From: Agelas oroides
Taxonomy: Eukaryota; Porifera; Demospongiae; Agelasida; Agelasidae
DNA length: 64,000 nucleotides
Assembly (NCBI GenBank): GCA_949130485.1
Contig: OX422190.1
Span: forward strand, 185,001-249,000
Reading direction: 5' to 3'
Every line of letters begins with the position of its first letter. Position 1 is the stretch's first letter. This document shows, one piece after another, positions 11,501 through 21,366 of the stretch. Position numbers and translations under genes: made by a program. The notes under the pieces are model-generated. The model ran no database searches. It was not told where the DNA came from and was given only the letters and a program-made list of their open reading frames with translations.

Positions 11501-13853
11501 TCTATATTATATATATATACATAATATAGATAACAACATGAGTTAGATGTACAATACATGTATCTGCAGCACATCATTCCATAAAAACTGCTACACTTTA
11601 ACACAATAGCATGTGCATGCCACATACAGAAAGATACTCACTCTGATCTGCATGACATCAAGATAGAGCCAGCACAGCATCAAGTTGAGTGTTTCAGCCT
11701 AAAGATGAATACCTGTTTGGTACTTACAGACAGTAGATAGTGGCAATCCCTGGTCACACTTGAATTTGAATAACCAGGTGCAGGGAAGCATGGATGGGGC
11801 AGTGTATGCATGCATAGTTTTGGCCATCTCTGCTTCTTGAGACATTTCTAAATGTTTCAGTCCTTTTTTCTGTACTTGTTGTCTACAAAGTGAGCTAAGA
11901 GTCTTGTGTAGTCTAGCTGTGAGTGTGTATGTTAATAGTGAGTATGGGTTCTTCTAGTTGAGAAGGATGCTGAGTGTTTGTACATGGACCTGTGTGCTGA
12001 GATAGGCATCAGTTTCATCCTTGAGGTGTTCTTGAGTTATCAATGTCAACCAAGAAAGTCAGAACAAAAATGACACTTTTGCTACCACACACTTTTTGTG
12101 TCAAGCTTCCCAAGATAATTTTGTTAAATTTTGTGTGTGTCTTGCTGGATGTAAATCAACACTGGGTGCTTATGTGAGCTTATAATGCATTTACGGTTGT
12201 ATGTTACTTTTTTTACTTTTTGCACTGTCCCTACTTTGAGAGGGTGTTAGCGCTATGCAGCAGAAACTGGTCACTGAGGCTCGCCTCCAATATGCCTCTC
12301 TGTGGCTAGTTATAGCTTGCTGTAAAATGTACTCAGCAGTTGTTGAACTAATTGACAGTGGTTATAACACCACCTTCTTCCATTAACAGAGATGCTACAA
12401 GTGAAGAGGCCAACAACAAGAGGTACTTTCAGTAATGGCTACATACTTATAGCCATGTATCAAGCACCTCGCTGAGGCTTGCCCAGATAGACTGTAGACT
12501 CTGTATATCTAAGTTATATACATAATATAGATAACAACATTAGATAGATGTACAATAAATGCATATGTTGGATGTTATTCATTGAGTAGGCAAAATGAGA
12601 GTAGGTGAAATGAAGAGATTGAAGGCATAATTATGATGTAAGCAAAATTGTCACATTTTGAGCCCACAGAGAAAACTAGTCTTCACAGATTTTGCAAACT
12701 GATGAGCAGGCATTTAGTCATCATAAGATCCTGACTTAGAAGACAATGATGACATTCTTTGTATTGTAAGCAAAGCCCCATGTGACGAGAAATATCACTG
12801 AGAACACCAAACTTACCACTGGTAAGCAATGAGACTGATTTCTGAGAATATCAAAACCTCGCGCTGGCAACTGATTTCGGAGTGCAAAACAGTCTAAGTG
12901 CAATCTGTCATCCATAATGTTAGCTTCATTTCCTGTTAGAAGAATGCTGCACAATATAGTTTTTGGATAACACAAAAACTTGGCTGTGTCCATGTGTAAA
13001 CAGCTGCATTTTGTTGTTTTTACAGTTGCGTTTTGATTTGAGGAACAGAATATTTTCCTGCTATAGCCTATCTCCAGTTTACTGCACTCACCCACCCACT
13101 CACTCACTCACTCACCCACCCACCCACCCACCCCCCTCTCACTCACTCACTCACTCACTCACTCACTCACTCACTCACTCACTCACTCACTCACTCACTC
13201 ACTCACTCACTCACCCACCCACCCACCCACCCACCCACCCACTCACTCACTCACTCACTCACTCACTCACTCACTCACTCACTCACTGACTCACTCACTC
13301 ACTCACTCACTCACTCACTCACTCACTCACTCACTCAAATGTGAGTGGGTGTGGATAGTTGTGATGTCATGTTTCAACTCACCATGTTTTTCTTCAATTA
13401 GGCGAACCTGCAGCTGGCCATAATGGCAGAAAAAAGGCGAAAATAGCCTTGCAAAAATTTGCTAAAATTACATGCAGAGTAAGTAAAGCTCATGAGTGAT
13501 GATGCATATGTTGTTCAAATTATACAATCGTGTATGTGTCTCTATATTGCAGCTGTGTTGCTGGGGAGGGTGTAGTACACCGCAGGGGTTTGTAAAGCAT
13601 ATGGTGAAATATCACTCTGACAGTAAGTCTCCACACTAATTATTGCTTGTCAGTGTTCTACTTCCACCACCTTCATCTACTCCCATGTGCAGTGGATGAT
13701 TACGACCTTATTGGTCCGCCGCAATACGAAGGTAAAATGTTGTGAAATATTGGATAACACATCTGACTCAGTACAAGTATATCCCCTTATTAATGTGCAT
13801 CATTTTCCTACACATACATATTTTTCTGCACACATGTGACAGAAGAAGACTGA
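5582..13853 (+). CDS. SAP-domain, acidic-repeat, Cys/His-finger protein (9 exons, 427 aa)
   Basis: Exons: 5582-5669, 5822-5868, 9248-10117, 10776-10824, 12390-12422, 13402-13478, 13553-13622, 13693-13731, 13843-13853 (TGA). Every intron is GT-AG and all phases agree, giving exactly 428 codons including stop. Residues 1-45 form a SAP module (LRKLKVVELRQRL, then GGVKEDLITRLLTHY), a DNA/RNA-binding helix-extended-helix found in nuclear chromatin and RNA-processing proteins. Residues 46-335 are almost all Glu, Val, Arg, Gly and Asp in repeats. Residues 336-351 (IEDRLERMEIKLDKII) look helical. A basic exon follows, then a C-x4-C-x8-H-x4-H motif at about 390-409. The tail ends in acidic EEED. A nuclear role is inferred from SAP; the exact function is unknown. 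The 3.4-kb second intron could hide further exons, but none is needed. Confidence 0.82.
5869..9247 (+). other. Intron 2 of the SAP gene, repeat-rich
   Basis: This 3.4-kb intron contains no further convincing exon. About 5960-6560 holds an element with recurrent gtgcttat/gtgcctatt motifs and a pyrimidine run (6291-6326). About 7171-8118 holds a long-TIR element. About 9040-9140 has imperfect gggacatct-type repeats. The stretches 6700-7170 and 8120-9040 show nothing recognisable. Confidence 0.5.
7171..8118. mobile_element. Long-TIR non-autonomous element inside intron 2
   Basis: The left arm 7171-7343 (cttcactctgggt ... gcaagcatacacatgcacgtgc) matches the inverted right arm 7925-8118 over about 180 bp with divergence and small indels. 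The right arm carries a GCTT microsatellite (7950-7972) and a cgagcctgagcgagc motif. That motif recurs near 11455 and at 59077-59250, so the family is dispersed. No transposase is visible. Confidence 0.55.
9287..10026 (+). repeat. Coding minisatellites in the acidic exon
   Basis: Two in-frame repeat types make up most of exon 3. First come about 2.5 copies of an 81-nt unit (27 residues, containing EEDEVDKGEEEEDEG) between about 9340 and 9530. Next come more than ten copies of a 24-nt unit encoding EEVEEVRG or EEVEEVTG/RR between about 9604 and 9880. Both unit lengths are multiples of three, so length changes keep the frame. The opposite strand is also open here only because of base composition. 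Confidence 0.85.
10825..12389 (+). other. Intron 4 of the SAP gene
   Basis: No exon or RNA gene was seen in this 1.56-kb intron. It contains a short repeat-derived piece (about 11140-11350, gtggcgcctattc), a gagtctgagcgagctcc motif near 11457, and AT-rich tatatata DNA at 11505-11530 that recurs near 12515. Confidence 0.4.
13083..13337 (+). repeat. Long CACT/CACC tetranucleotide microsatellite in intron 5
   Basis: About 250 bp of (ACTC)n is interrupted by blocks of (ACCC)n, ending about 65 bp before the acceptor of exon 6 (13402). Its polypyrimidine content on the plus strand could influence splicing of the downstream exon. The overlapping open frame (Thr-His-Ser-Leu) is not a gene. Confidence 0.9.
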
Positions 13854-13879
13854 TTGAATGAAGATATTAATATCAATAT

Positions 13880-13885
13880 AATAAA
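13880..13885 (+). terminator. Polyadenylation signal of the SAP gene
   Basis: AATAAA lies 27 bp after the TGA stop (13851-13853), as expected for a short 3' UTR ending near 13900. Confidence 0.6.
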
Positions 13886-13905
13886 CATTTTCTTTTGAGT
13901 CATTG

Positions 13906-14715
13906 TCAGCTAAATGCAAATGCCTCTGGGGGCCTTTCCTCTTTGCTATGTGCATGGGGTGGGTGTGGCACACCGACAGGGTATGTGAAGCCAGTGGCGG
14001 ATTTAGGGGGGGTAAGGGGGGTGCAAATGCACCCCCCTTTGGCGGCTAGTAATGTATTTTGCGTACATAACTGCACGAGTCCATCAAATGATTATGCAGC
14101 AGTGGCATGCAGCAACAACAACCAGGCACAGCTACACACTCACATAGCTATCAGTTCCTTACTGATCTCCAGACGTTTGACTAGGCCTAGAGTTGCTTCG
14201 AGATATTCAGTTCGGCCCGAGGGGTCCTCCACGGCGCGCCTCGGCGTACGAGATTTCGAAATCCACTGGATTTGACGTGGATTTCGGATTTCAGAGTGGA
14301 TTTCTGGATTTCACAGTGGATTTCTGGATTTCAGTTTGGATTTCTGCCGACAGGTTTCTTCTTGTATGTTCTTGGATATTTTAGTTGTAGTTCCCAGCTT
14401 AGCAAAAATTTTTAGCTAGTTGTAGTTTTGGTTAACTAAATTTTAAAAAGGCCATACTGAAATGTATTTAGTTAAAGTTATAGTTAACTAAAACAACACC
14501 GTCGGACAGTGTACGAGATTTATTTTGTGACGGACCCCTCGGTTCGGCCTTCCAGCTATATTTTATTTTATTGTAAGAATGCGTTTACGTGCCGAAAGTG
14601 GGCGTGGCAAGCCCAAAAATTTTCGGCGCGCTTCGCGCGCCGGTGACTCAACCCCCCTTTCTAAATTTCTAGATCCGCCACTGGAAGCATATGCAAGTCT
14701 ACCATGCGGATGGTA
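13906..14715 (+). pseudogene. Second copy of the Cys/His-finger exon, split by a MITE
   Basis: Reading from about 13942 to 13991 and continuing at 14689 gives LCAWGGCGTPTGYVK then HMQVYHAD. This is a close copy of exon 7 of the SAP gene (LCCWGGCSTPQGFVK, HMVKYHSD). The following donor and intron start (gtaagtctccatacta) are also copied. All four Cys/His positions are kept, so the copy was once coding. It is now interrupted by a 692-bp insertion and lacks an obvious acceptor, so it is probably dead. Confidence 0.75.
13992..14683. mobile_element. hAT-like MITE with 5-bp target duplication
   Basis: The terminal inverted repeats are CAGTGGCGGAT (13992-14002) and its complement (14673-14683). The flanks are GAAGC on both sides (13987-13991 and 14684-14688). 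Removing the element and one GAAGC restores the finger exon. CAGNG ends with a 5-bp duplication fit the hAT superfamily (hAT5-like). The interior has G- and C-runs next to the ends and tandem tggatttctggatttc units at 14270-14345. No transposase is encoded. Confidence 0.8.
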
Positions 14716-14734
14716 AGTCTCCATACTAAATATT

Positions 14735-15650
14735 ACTTGTCAGCAAAATGGCAAAAAGAGACATACCAGCAAACAAACAGAGAAGCACAAACACCTAAAC
14801 AAGGTGACCTAAGCTTACTTTAAAAGTTCTAATGCTACTACTAGGAACTAGGTCGGCAGGTAGCGAGTTCCACAAACAAGCAGAATGAACAAAAAAAAGA
14901 ATTATAAAAAGAACAAGACTTAGCAAATGGTTGTAATAATTGGTTACTATGAGAGGTTCTAAGATTAGGAGAGTGCCTATAAAAAATAAAAAAAACACCA
15001 GGGAAGTACAAAAACCATTAAAGGTGACCAGAAGTTTGAAGTAGTGTCGCCTATTTTGAATTGATTATGGAAAGACGCTGAGCTAGAGTTCCAAGAGCGA
15101 CTTGCAATTTTCAAGGCAAAGTGTTGCACTGAGTCAAGTAACTGCTGGTCCTTCTTTAGATGTGGGTCCCACACAACAGAGGCATAGTCAAGGATGGGAA
15201 GGACGTGCGCCCTATATAGGTTAGAATAGTGTTGGCATCACAATGGGGTGAGAAAAAACGATAGATGAAGCCAAGCATGCACCTGGCCTTGGAGCGAACT
15301 GCTTCAATGTGGTAGGACCAGGACAAATCGTCAGATATCCAGAGACCGAGATACTTAAAGTGTTTGACACATTCCAGCTGCTTGCCATTCAATAAAATTA
15401 CAAAATTCAACTGATGTAAGCGACTTCTTGAGATCAGCATACATTTGGACTTCTCAACATTAGCAGTAAGATAGTTGGAGGAAATCCAATCGCTAATGAG
15501 GTTGGAAGACAGCTAGGTCGGAGGGAGAGGACAGGCTTTTAAAAAGCAGAATGTCATCAGCATAGACCAGTAGCGAGGACCCTTCAGACAGCTGGATACT
15601 GAATGTCATTCATGAAGACCAAGAACAATAGGTGGTACTCCGTCCACTGT
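14735..15650 (-). pseudogene. 5'-truncated LINE reverse transcriptase tail
   Basis: On the minus strand, 15600-15545 carries a damaged GVPQGSVLG-like block and VYADDILLFKS (catalytic YADD). At 15440-15170 there is FKYLGLWISDDLSWSYHIE and CGTHI. At 15174-15030 there is WDPHLKKDQQLLDSVQ. At 14880-14795 there is the typical C-terminal LWNSLPADLV. Several frameshifts separate the blocks. The sequence is related to the better preserved copy at 18740-20767. It inserted just downstream of the duplicated finger exon. Confidence 0.75.
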
Positions 15651-16277
15651 AACTGAAGGGGAGGCTGTCTTTTCACCCAATCCCATGTGGTACCGCCCTA
15701 ATTGGTCATGTGACTTCCGGTGCAACTTAAACGGCCTGCAGTACAATGAAGTCGGGCGAGTCACTAGCGCTCGTCAGTTGACTACGTCAGTCTCGCTGTG
15801 GACCTACGCTAGACTCTTGCAGCATGGAAGTAGCTAGATGACTTCTTTCAGCGTTAGTACATGACGTTATAATTATGTTCTTTACTGAAGTAGCCTGCCT
15901 TACTTGTTAGTTTTACTGTAAGTTGTTCAGCTGAAATTCAACCATGCAAGTTGATGCAAAACAGAACTGATTGTAAAATTTGACCATGAATACTTACAAA
16001 AAATAACATCCTCATACCCAGGCCTTCTAATCATGCACTAGTTTCTTGCAGTATGCCTGACAAGCACTGGAGTAAGAAGGACTGAGGCTAACAAAAATTG
16101 ACTAGGTACAAAAATGACTACATACAACACGACAGCATTGAGTTCTTGCATGTAAGCATCATATATTAGGTCTTCACGTGGGAGGATACAACAGGCAGAT
16201 CTTGACTGAAGCTTCTACACTTCTCAATCTGCAAAGAGAAATATAGAAAAGTTCCCTATCAACTCCGTCTCATACCC
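15651..16277. other. No gene seen; short gag-related match
   Basis: A roughly 30-bp piece near 15651-15690 (aggctgtcttttcacccaat) repeats, inverted, a piece of the gypsy gag region at about 17550-17575. The rest shows nothing recognisable. Confidence 0.4.
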
Positions 16278-16816
16278 AGACTATTTTTCGGCACGTGGAG
16301 GGAATAAAGTCTGGTCAATGGCCTATTCCATTTTTGATCCAAGCGCCATGATGGTGGTGCTCCAATCACATTGCTTCATGCGAATGACGTCACGTACTGC
16401 AATAATTAATTTTAAGAAGGCTAGGCGGTTGAAGCGCTATCAGGAGACTAAGCCAGGCAGAACCAGAGAACGGACTAGCGAAGGAATGCCAGAACTTCTG
16501 TGAACGGCAGTGTGCGTTTCTGAGCTTGACAACTGGCAGTGTGAAGTTCCTGAGCTTTAAATGTCGATAAGATTGTCCTGGCTTTCTGACGTTGACAGAG
16601 GCTTCAAGTTTTGTGAGTCTCCATTTCTTGGCGTTCGGAAGCTCCGAGAAGGATGATCCCTGCAACGAGCTGTCTCTTTTGAGTTCTTTTATAGCTTCAA
16701 GCTTTGTGTGACGTCACGTAATGCATTTTTAAAGACGTTGCGTCACCAATTTTTAAACCGCACGGAACAAAAACGGAATAGGCCGTTGACGACTATTTTT
16801 TCCCTCCCCGTGTGGG
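16278..16816. mobile_element. MITE with roughly 60-bp terminal inverted repeats
   Basis: The left end (gactatttttcggcacgtgg ... caatggcctattccattttt) and right end (aaaaacggaataggccgttg ... cctccccgtgtggg) are imperfect reverse complements. The interior contains two related agttcctgagctt-type segments and no transposase. It is the same family as the element at 25-275. Confidence 0.7.
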
Positions 16817-17264
16817 AACAAGACTAATCAACTCATGTACACTTAGGACACCTGTGCATAGGATTAAGTTATTCCAACTGGGTGGATGGATAATTACCCA
16901 AGGCTACTATTCGATGACTTTACACTCAGAGCTTCAGATTGTGCGGCTGATATTTGAGGGCAGTGTCTCATCAATAGTCGACAGTATGCATGACATTATG
17001 AGGAGGGGGAGAGGGGGGTCACGTCACAGTGATGTTACTTTGGGAAAAAATAGTTTGTAGATGCTCCCTTAGAAGGGCCTTATGTTTATGCTTCTGTCTG
17101 CATTTTACTTTCACTGGCTCTTACACTTTTAAAACCACTTGTGTGATGTGATGAGGACAAAGACACACTTTAGCACAAAGGCACACCCAGTCACCCACTA
17201 TCAGTGCTATGATACTTCCCTTCTTACCACACTCACAATCTACCAGGAGGTTTGAAGAGCAGAC

Positions 17265-17338
17265 AAAAGTGGCCAGATGTGGTAAGAAGTCTCTTGTATT
17301 CATACACAAGAGACTTCTTACCACGTCTGGCCACTTTC
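17265..17338. repeat. Near-perfect hairpin, 33-bp arms and 8-nt loop
   Basis: Arms at 17265-17297 and 17306-17338 (aagtggccagatgtggtaag versus its inverted copy) have about two mismatches. The surrounding 16817-17400 has no gene. Two short open frames on opposite strands simply read through the palindrome. Confidence 0.85.
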
Positions 17339-17399
17339 AGGAGCCAATCCTTGTCCCCATCCCAGTATATCCAATAAGCTACCCTCTCTCATTTATACT

Positions 17400-18446
17400 A
17401 AAGTAAAACATCACAAACTCTATAAGCTGCCTTACCTGTCGAGGAGAACACGCTGCTCCTGCCGTTCGCAAGCGCAGTGTCCGACACATTTGATTTGCCA
17501 AGTTCATCAATGACCTTTCGTCTTGGAGGCCTATCACGTGATCCGCATGGGATTGGGTGAAAAGACAGCCTCCCGTAACTGAAGCTTCGATCGGGCTGGC
17601 TCGCTGAGAGTTCACAGGGAATAAGGTGTACGCTTCTTGCTCGCTTGCCGGGCTGCGTGTTTCACTTTCCAGTGCGTGCGTTTGCTGCGGCTGTTTTCCG
17701 CAATTACTGCACCGACCTGCAGCTGTGCATTGCGTTCTCTTTGAGCGGCACACTCTGGCCAGATGACCTCGCTTCTTACACGAGTAACAAACGGCGTCTT
17801 TGAATCGACAGTCTCGAGGTGCGTGCCTCCCTCCGCACCGATAGCATGGAATTTCCATCGACTTCCCTGTGTCTGCGCGTGCTCGAATTTCTCTCGGCGG
17901 TCCTCGTTTGGACGTCACAGCATTTACTGCCGTCATCGGGGGCTGTCGCTGCCCTTGGAGGTCTTTGGCGTTCTTGTCTGCGCTTTCTATGGCTTGGGCG
18001 AGGTTCTGAGCCTTCTGTAGCGTTAGCTCGGGCTCCGCCAGCAATCGTCGCTGGGTGCTGCCGCTTGCGATTCCACATACTAGCCCATCGCGCAGCATGT
18101 CCTCGAGTGATGCGCCGAACTCGCAGAACTCGGATAGTTTCTCCCGGTTTTTGTGTACGGCTGTGGAACTGAAACCTCTGCACTATGACTGAGGGCTTCG
18201 GGGTATAATGCGACTTTACCAGGGCCACTAACTCGTCATACGACTTCTCCGCCGGTTTTTGGGGAGCCGACAAGTTCCGGATCAACTTGTATGTTGCGGG
18301 GCCGCTTACAGTCAGTATAGCACTGCCCGCTTCTTCACTGGGTCATCAATCCCATTTGCGATGAAGTAGAACTCCAGGCGTTCTACGTACGTGGCCCATG
18401 TTTCGTGAGACGGGTCAAATTCCTCGATCTTCCCGTGAGTCGCCAT
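17400..18446 (-). pseudogene. Ty3/gypsy Gag polyprotein remnant with zinc knuckles
   Basis: The minus-strand start ATG at 18446 opens MATHGKIEEFDPSHETWATY, followed by VERLEFYF, the usual Gag start of gypsy elements of the K02A2.6-like type. A frameshift near 18315 leads to GPATYKLIRNLSAP and KSHYTPKPS. A second near 18130 leads to MLRDGLVCGI and AEPELTLQKA. Two zinc knuckles follow: a variant C-x2-C-x3-H-x4-C (CYRCGGRHAPRDC) and a canonical C-x2-C-x4-H-x4-C (CYSCKKRGHLARVC). No protease, reverse transcriptase or integrase follows; after about 17430 the homology ends. It is a truncated, dead copy whose role would have been nucleocapsid. Confidence 0.75.
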
Positions 18447-18735
18447 CGCTTTTCGCCACGTCGCCGAATATGTGGCTTCTCGTTTTCGCCCTCGTTTTCA
18501 CCTAGTCTCGTTCCCAGACCGCATTTTTCGCGCGCGCCGCTCGGCGAAAAGTTGTCTGGGCACGCGCACGAGACTAGTTTTCACCCTCGTCGCCAAATAT
18601 GTGGTGTATCGCCCACTAGAGATCACCAGTGCTTTGCACGCAGTTATGCAGACGATAATTTCCAGTGACCATAGACTGAACTATACGGAACAACAACTCT
18701 AAAAAATATTACAACTTCCAACTATACACAATAGA
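18447..18735 (-). mobile_element. Gypsy leader and possible LTR remnant
   Basis: On the minus strand, just upstream of the Gag ATG, tatttggcgacgagg (near 18600-18585) looks like the primer-binding-site region common after gypsy 5' LTRs. The sequence further upstream to about 18735 would then be LTR. A small palindromic MITE (tagtctcgttcccaga ... gtctgggcacgcgcacgagacta, about 18505-18578) is inserted in the leader. The second LTR was not found, so the boundary is tentative. Confidence 0.35.
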
Positions 18736-18739
18736 AGAA

Positions 18740-20767
18740 AACATACAAAAACAGGATATAACAATTCAACAAATATTTGTGCCGTCGTTTCAGGTCCTCA
18801 AAATGCAATGACTGGTGGTTCAAGTACAAAACCTTAAGAAACGATATCGTCTCCAAACTTTGTACAGCAAAGGCTTCCTTCTTCTCAAACTTAGCTACTG
18901 TCCAATCTGATCCTAAAAAGTTCTGGGCTATTATCAGATCACTTAAACCACACATCACGTCTACGGAAGTGTTCACTGATGGCCTTTCTATCGCGTCCAC
19001 ACCTATGCAGAAGGCAAATATGCTCAATACTTTCTTCTCGGGCTGCTTCAATCCAGTTACTGTACCCGCAAACTACTGCACACTGCCAAATCCTTCGAGT
19101 CTCCCTGAGCACCTTGATTGCACAGTTGATGAAGTCGTTAACTTACTGAAGAAAACCAAAGTCCATTCTGCTTCGGGACCAGATGGAGTATCTGCATGGA
19201 TGCTTCACACTTTTGCTGATGAGCTTGCACCATCTATTGCCTCCCTTTTCAACTTATCCTTGAAGGGTGGAAAACTCCCTGATGAATGGAAAATGGCAAA
19301 TGTTGTTCCGATCCCAAAGAACTCGCATATTCAGGATGTACGGTCTTACCGTCCAATTTCCTTACTCTCCATCATCAGTAAGACTCTTGAACGTTTTGTA
19401 CACCAGATTCTAATGGAGCATCTATCTGCAAATTCAGTCATCACTAACCACCAGTATGGTTTTCAGTTGGGTCGTTCCACTGTAACACCTCTTCTACTTG
19501 CCACTCATTCATGGCACAACCACTTGGAAAGACGTGTTCAAGTTGGCTGCATTTTTCTTGACCTCTGTAAAGCGTTTGACAGTGTGCCGCACCAGGCGCT
19601 GTTAAACAAGCTTTGTGGTTTGAACTTACCAACAACCATCTTTAACTGGCTGCGGGACTATCTCTCAAACAGACACCAGCAGGTTGTGTATGATGGTGTT
19701 ACTTCGCAAGCCCTCCCTGTTAAATCTGGAGTCCTGCAGGGTTCGATTATGGGCCCTTTACTGTTTCTGCTGTATATAAATGATTTGCCATCATGTCTAT
19801 CCCCTGAGGACTCTAGTATTGTTCTCTATGCCGATGATATACTTTTGTACAGGCCTATAAAAACAGAGTCAGACTGCAAAGCCTTTCAACAGGACATCAA
19901 CAAAATAGTGAACTGGATCTCTGAAAACCATTTTACCATTAACGTAGAGAAGACCAAATGTATGACCATCTCTAGACTAAGATCGACCATCCCCCTTCAA
20001 GTGGAAGTAAATGGACATCAAATTGAAGAAGTTATAGCTTTCAAGTACCTGGGTGTCTGGATTTCATCTGACCTAAGCTGGACTAAGCATATTGAAATTA
20101 CTTGCTCCAAAGCCAGACGAGTTCTGGGATACATGTACAGAACGTTTGCACCGTATTGCGAACCAGATACCATCAATTCATTATACAAATCCCAAGTCCT
20201 CCCCATCCTAGATTACGCTTCAGTTGTCTGGGAGCCACACTTGAAGAAAGACAAACTTTTATTAGAAGCTGTCCAGCTTCAGGCCACCAGGATGGCCAGC
20301 AGACAATGGAAAGAAAACGGTGTGTCATTAAATCAAAGATTTGAGCTTCCAACATTAGAAAACAGACGTAAATATTTTAAACTATTACTTACAAGTTTTT
20401 AAGTGGGTATACTTATTGTCCCACAGGCTATTTTGTACAGCACCCTAACCCAAAACCTAGATTGTTTCATTCTAAATATATTGTTCAACCTTTTGCTAAG
20501 ACTGAAGCTTATTATCATTCCTTTTTCATTGACTCTGTAAGACTATGGAACTCCTTACCAAATAGCATTGTTAATAGTCCATCAGTTCTGTTGTTTAAAA
20601 CTGGTATTAGGTTGTATTTGTCCATTAATTAATATGCTTCTATTTTTTCTTTTATTTCCATATCCCTTTGTATTAGCAACTTGCTATTGGGATGCTTGTA
20701 CCTGGTATTTTCTAAATTCCATGGTGTTCAGTATAAAAAAAAATAAATAAATAAAATAAAATAAAAC
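18740..20767 (+). mobile_element. 5'-truncated non-LTR retrotransposon (LINE)
   Basis: The element begins inside the fingers region of its ORF2 and runs to an A-rich (AAATA)n tail at 20738-20767. It lies against the putative LTR of the gypsy remnant, in the opposite orientation. 5' truncation is typical of target-primed insertion. The target duplication was not identified. Confidence 0.75.
18777..20634 (+). pseudogene. LINE ORF2 reverse transcriptase, one frameshift
   Basis: A continuous 541-codon frame (18777-20402) contains the RT blocks in order: SGPDGVSAWMLH, WKMANVVPIPK then YRPISLLS, FLDLCKAFDSVPH, GVLQGSIMGPLLF, the catalytic YADDILLY at about 19827-19850, FKYLGVWISSDLSW, and the C-terminal VVWEPHLKKDK. 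A single frameshift near 20395 separates the usual tail (CPTGYFVQHPN, then RLWNSLPN) that ends near 20634. The endonuclease is missing through 5' truncation. The enzyme would copy LINE RNA at the nicked target. All catalytic residues are present, so decay is recent. Confidence 0.85.
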
Positions 20768-21221
20768 AAGTTAAAGGTCAATATCTCACAATATAGCTAG
20801 GAAATTCCATGGCAGTCCTAGACATTCCATAGCACTGCTGCGTAGTGCTCAAATGTTCCTCCTGGCCTTTTACACCAAAACAAAGCCCCATTAAATGTCT
20901 GCTAAATACACCAGTACACACATGTAGAGCATGCTATATACTAAAATTGCCTCAGGTGAAAATATAGACATGCTTGATGATATTGCACTCTACTCTCCAT
21001 CTCAGTTGGTTAACTGCAGTGTAATCCCGTCACTGGGTAACTACGATCAAAATGGAGTTGATGTTACTTTGAAATGGTCTTGTAACGTATGCCTAGTGAA
21101 AGCCAGCAAGCAAACCATCTCGTGATATGCTTATGCAGACTTTGACAAAGCCAACCGATTAATCAACAGGACTGACTGGTCATTCCTGCATAATGTGTCC
21201 AGTATTAATTCAGTATGGGAT

Positions 21222-21366
21222 CTGTGGCATAGGCGTAGGAACCGGGGGGGCACCGGGGGCATGTGCCCCCCCCAAGTTTTCATAATTGTTATATAAATTG
21301 CTCACTACTCTATGCGTAGTTTCAAACCGTGCCCCCCCAATCAAAAAGTCTTTCCTACGCCACTGT
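21222..21366. mobile_element. Small palindromic insertion (gtggcgtagg family)
   Basis: The ends are inverted (gcataggcgtaggaa ... ttcctacgccac), with long G- and C-runs just inside. The inverted paralogue at about 4400-4410 reads straight through (gatctgtgggaac) without the insert, so this is an insertion with a matching empty site. A ctgtg direct repeat at the two edges is a possible target duplication. Confidence 0.75.
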
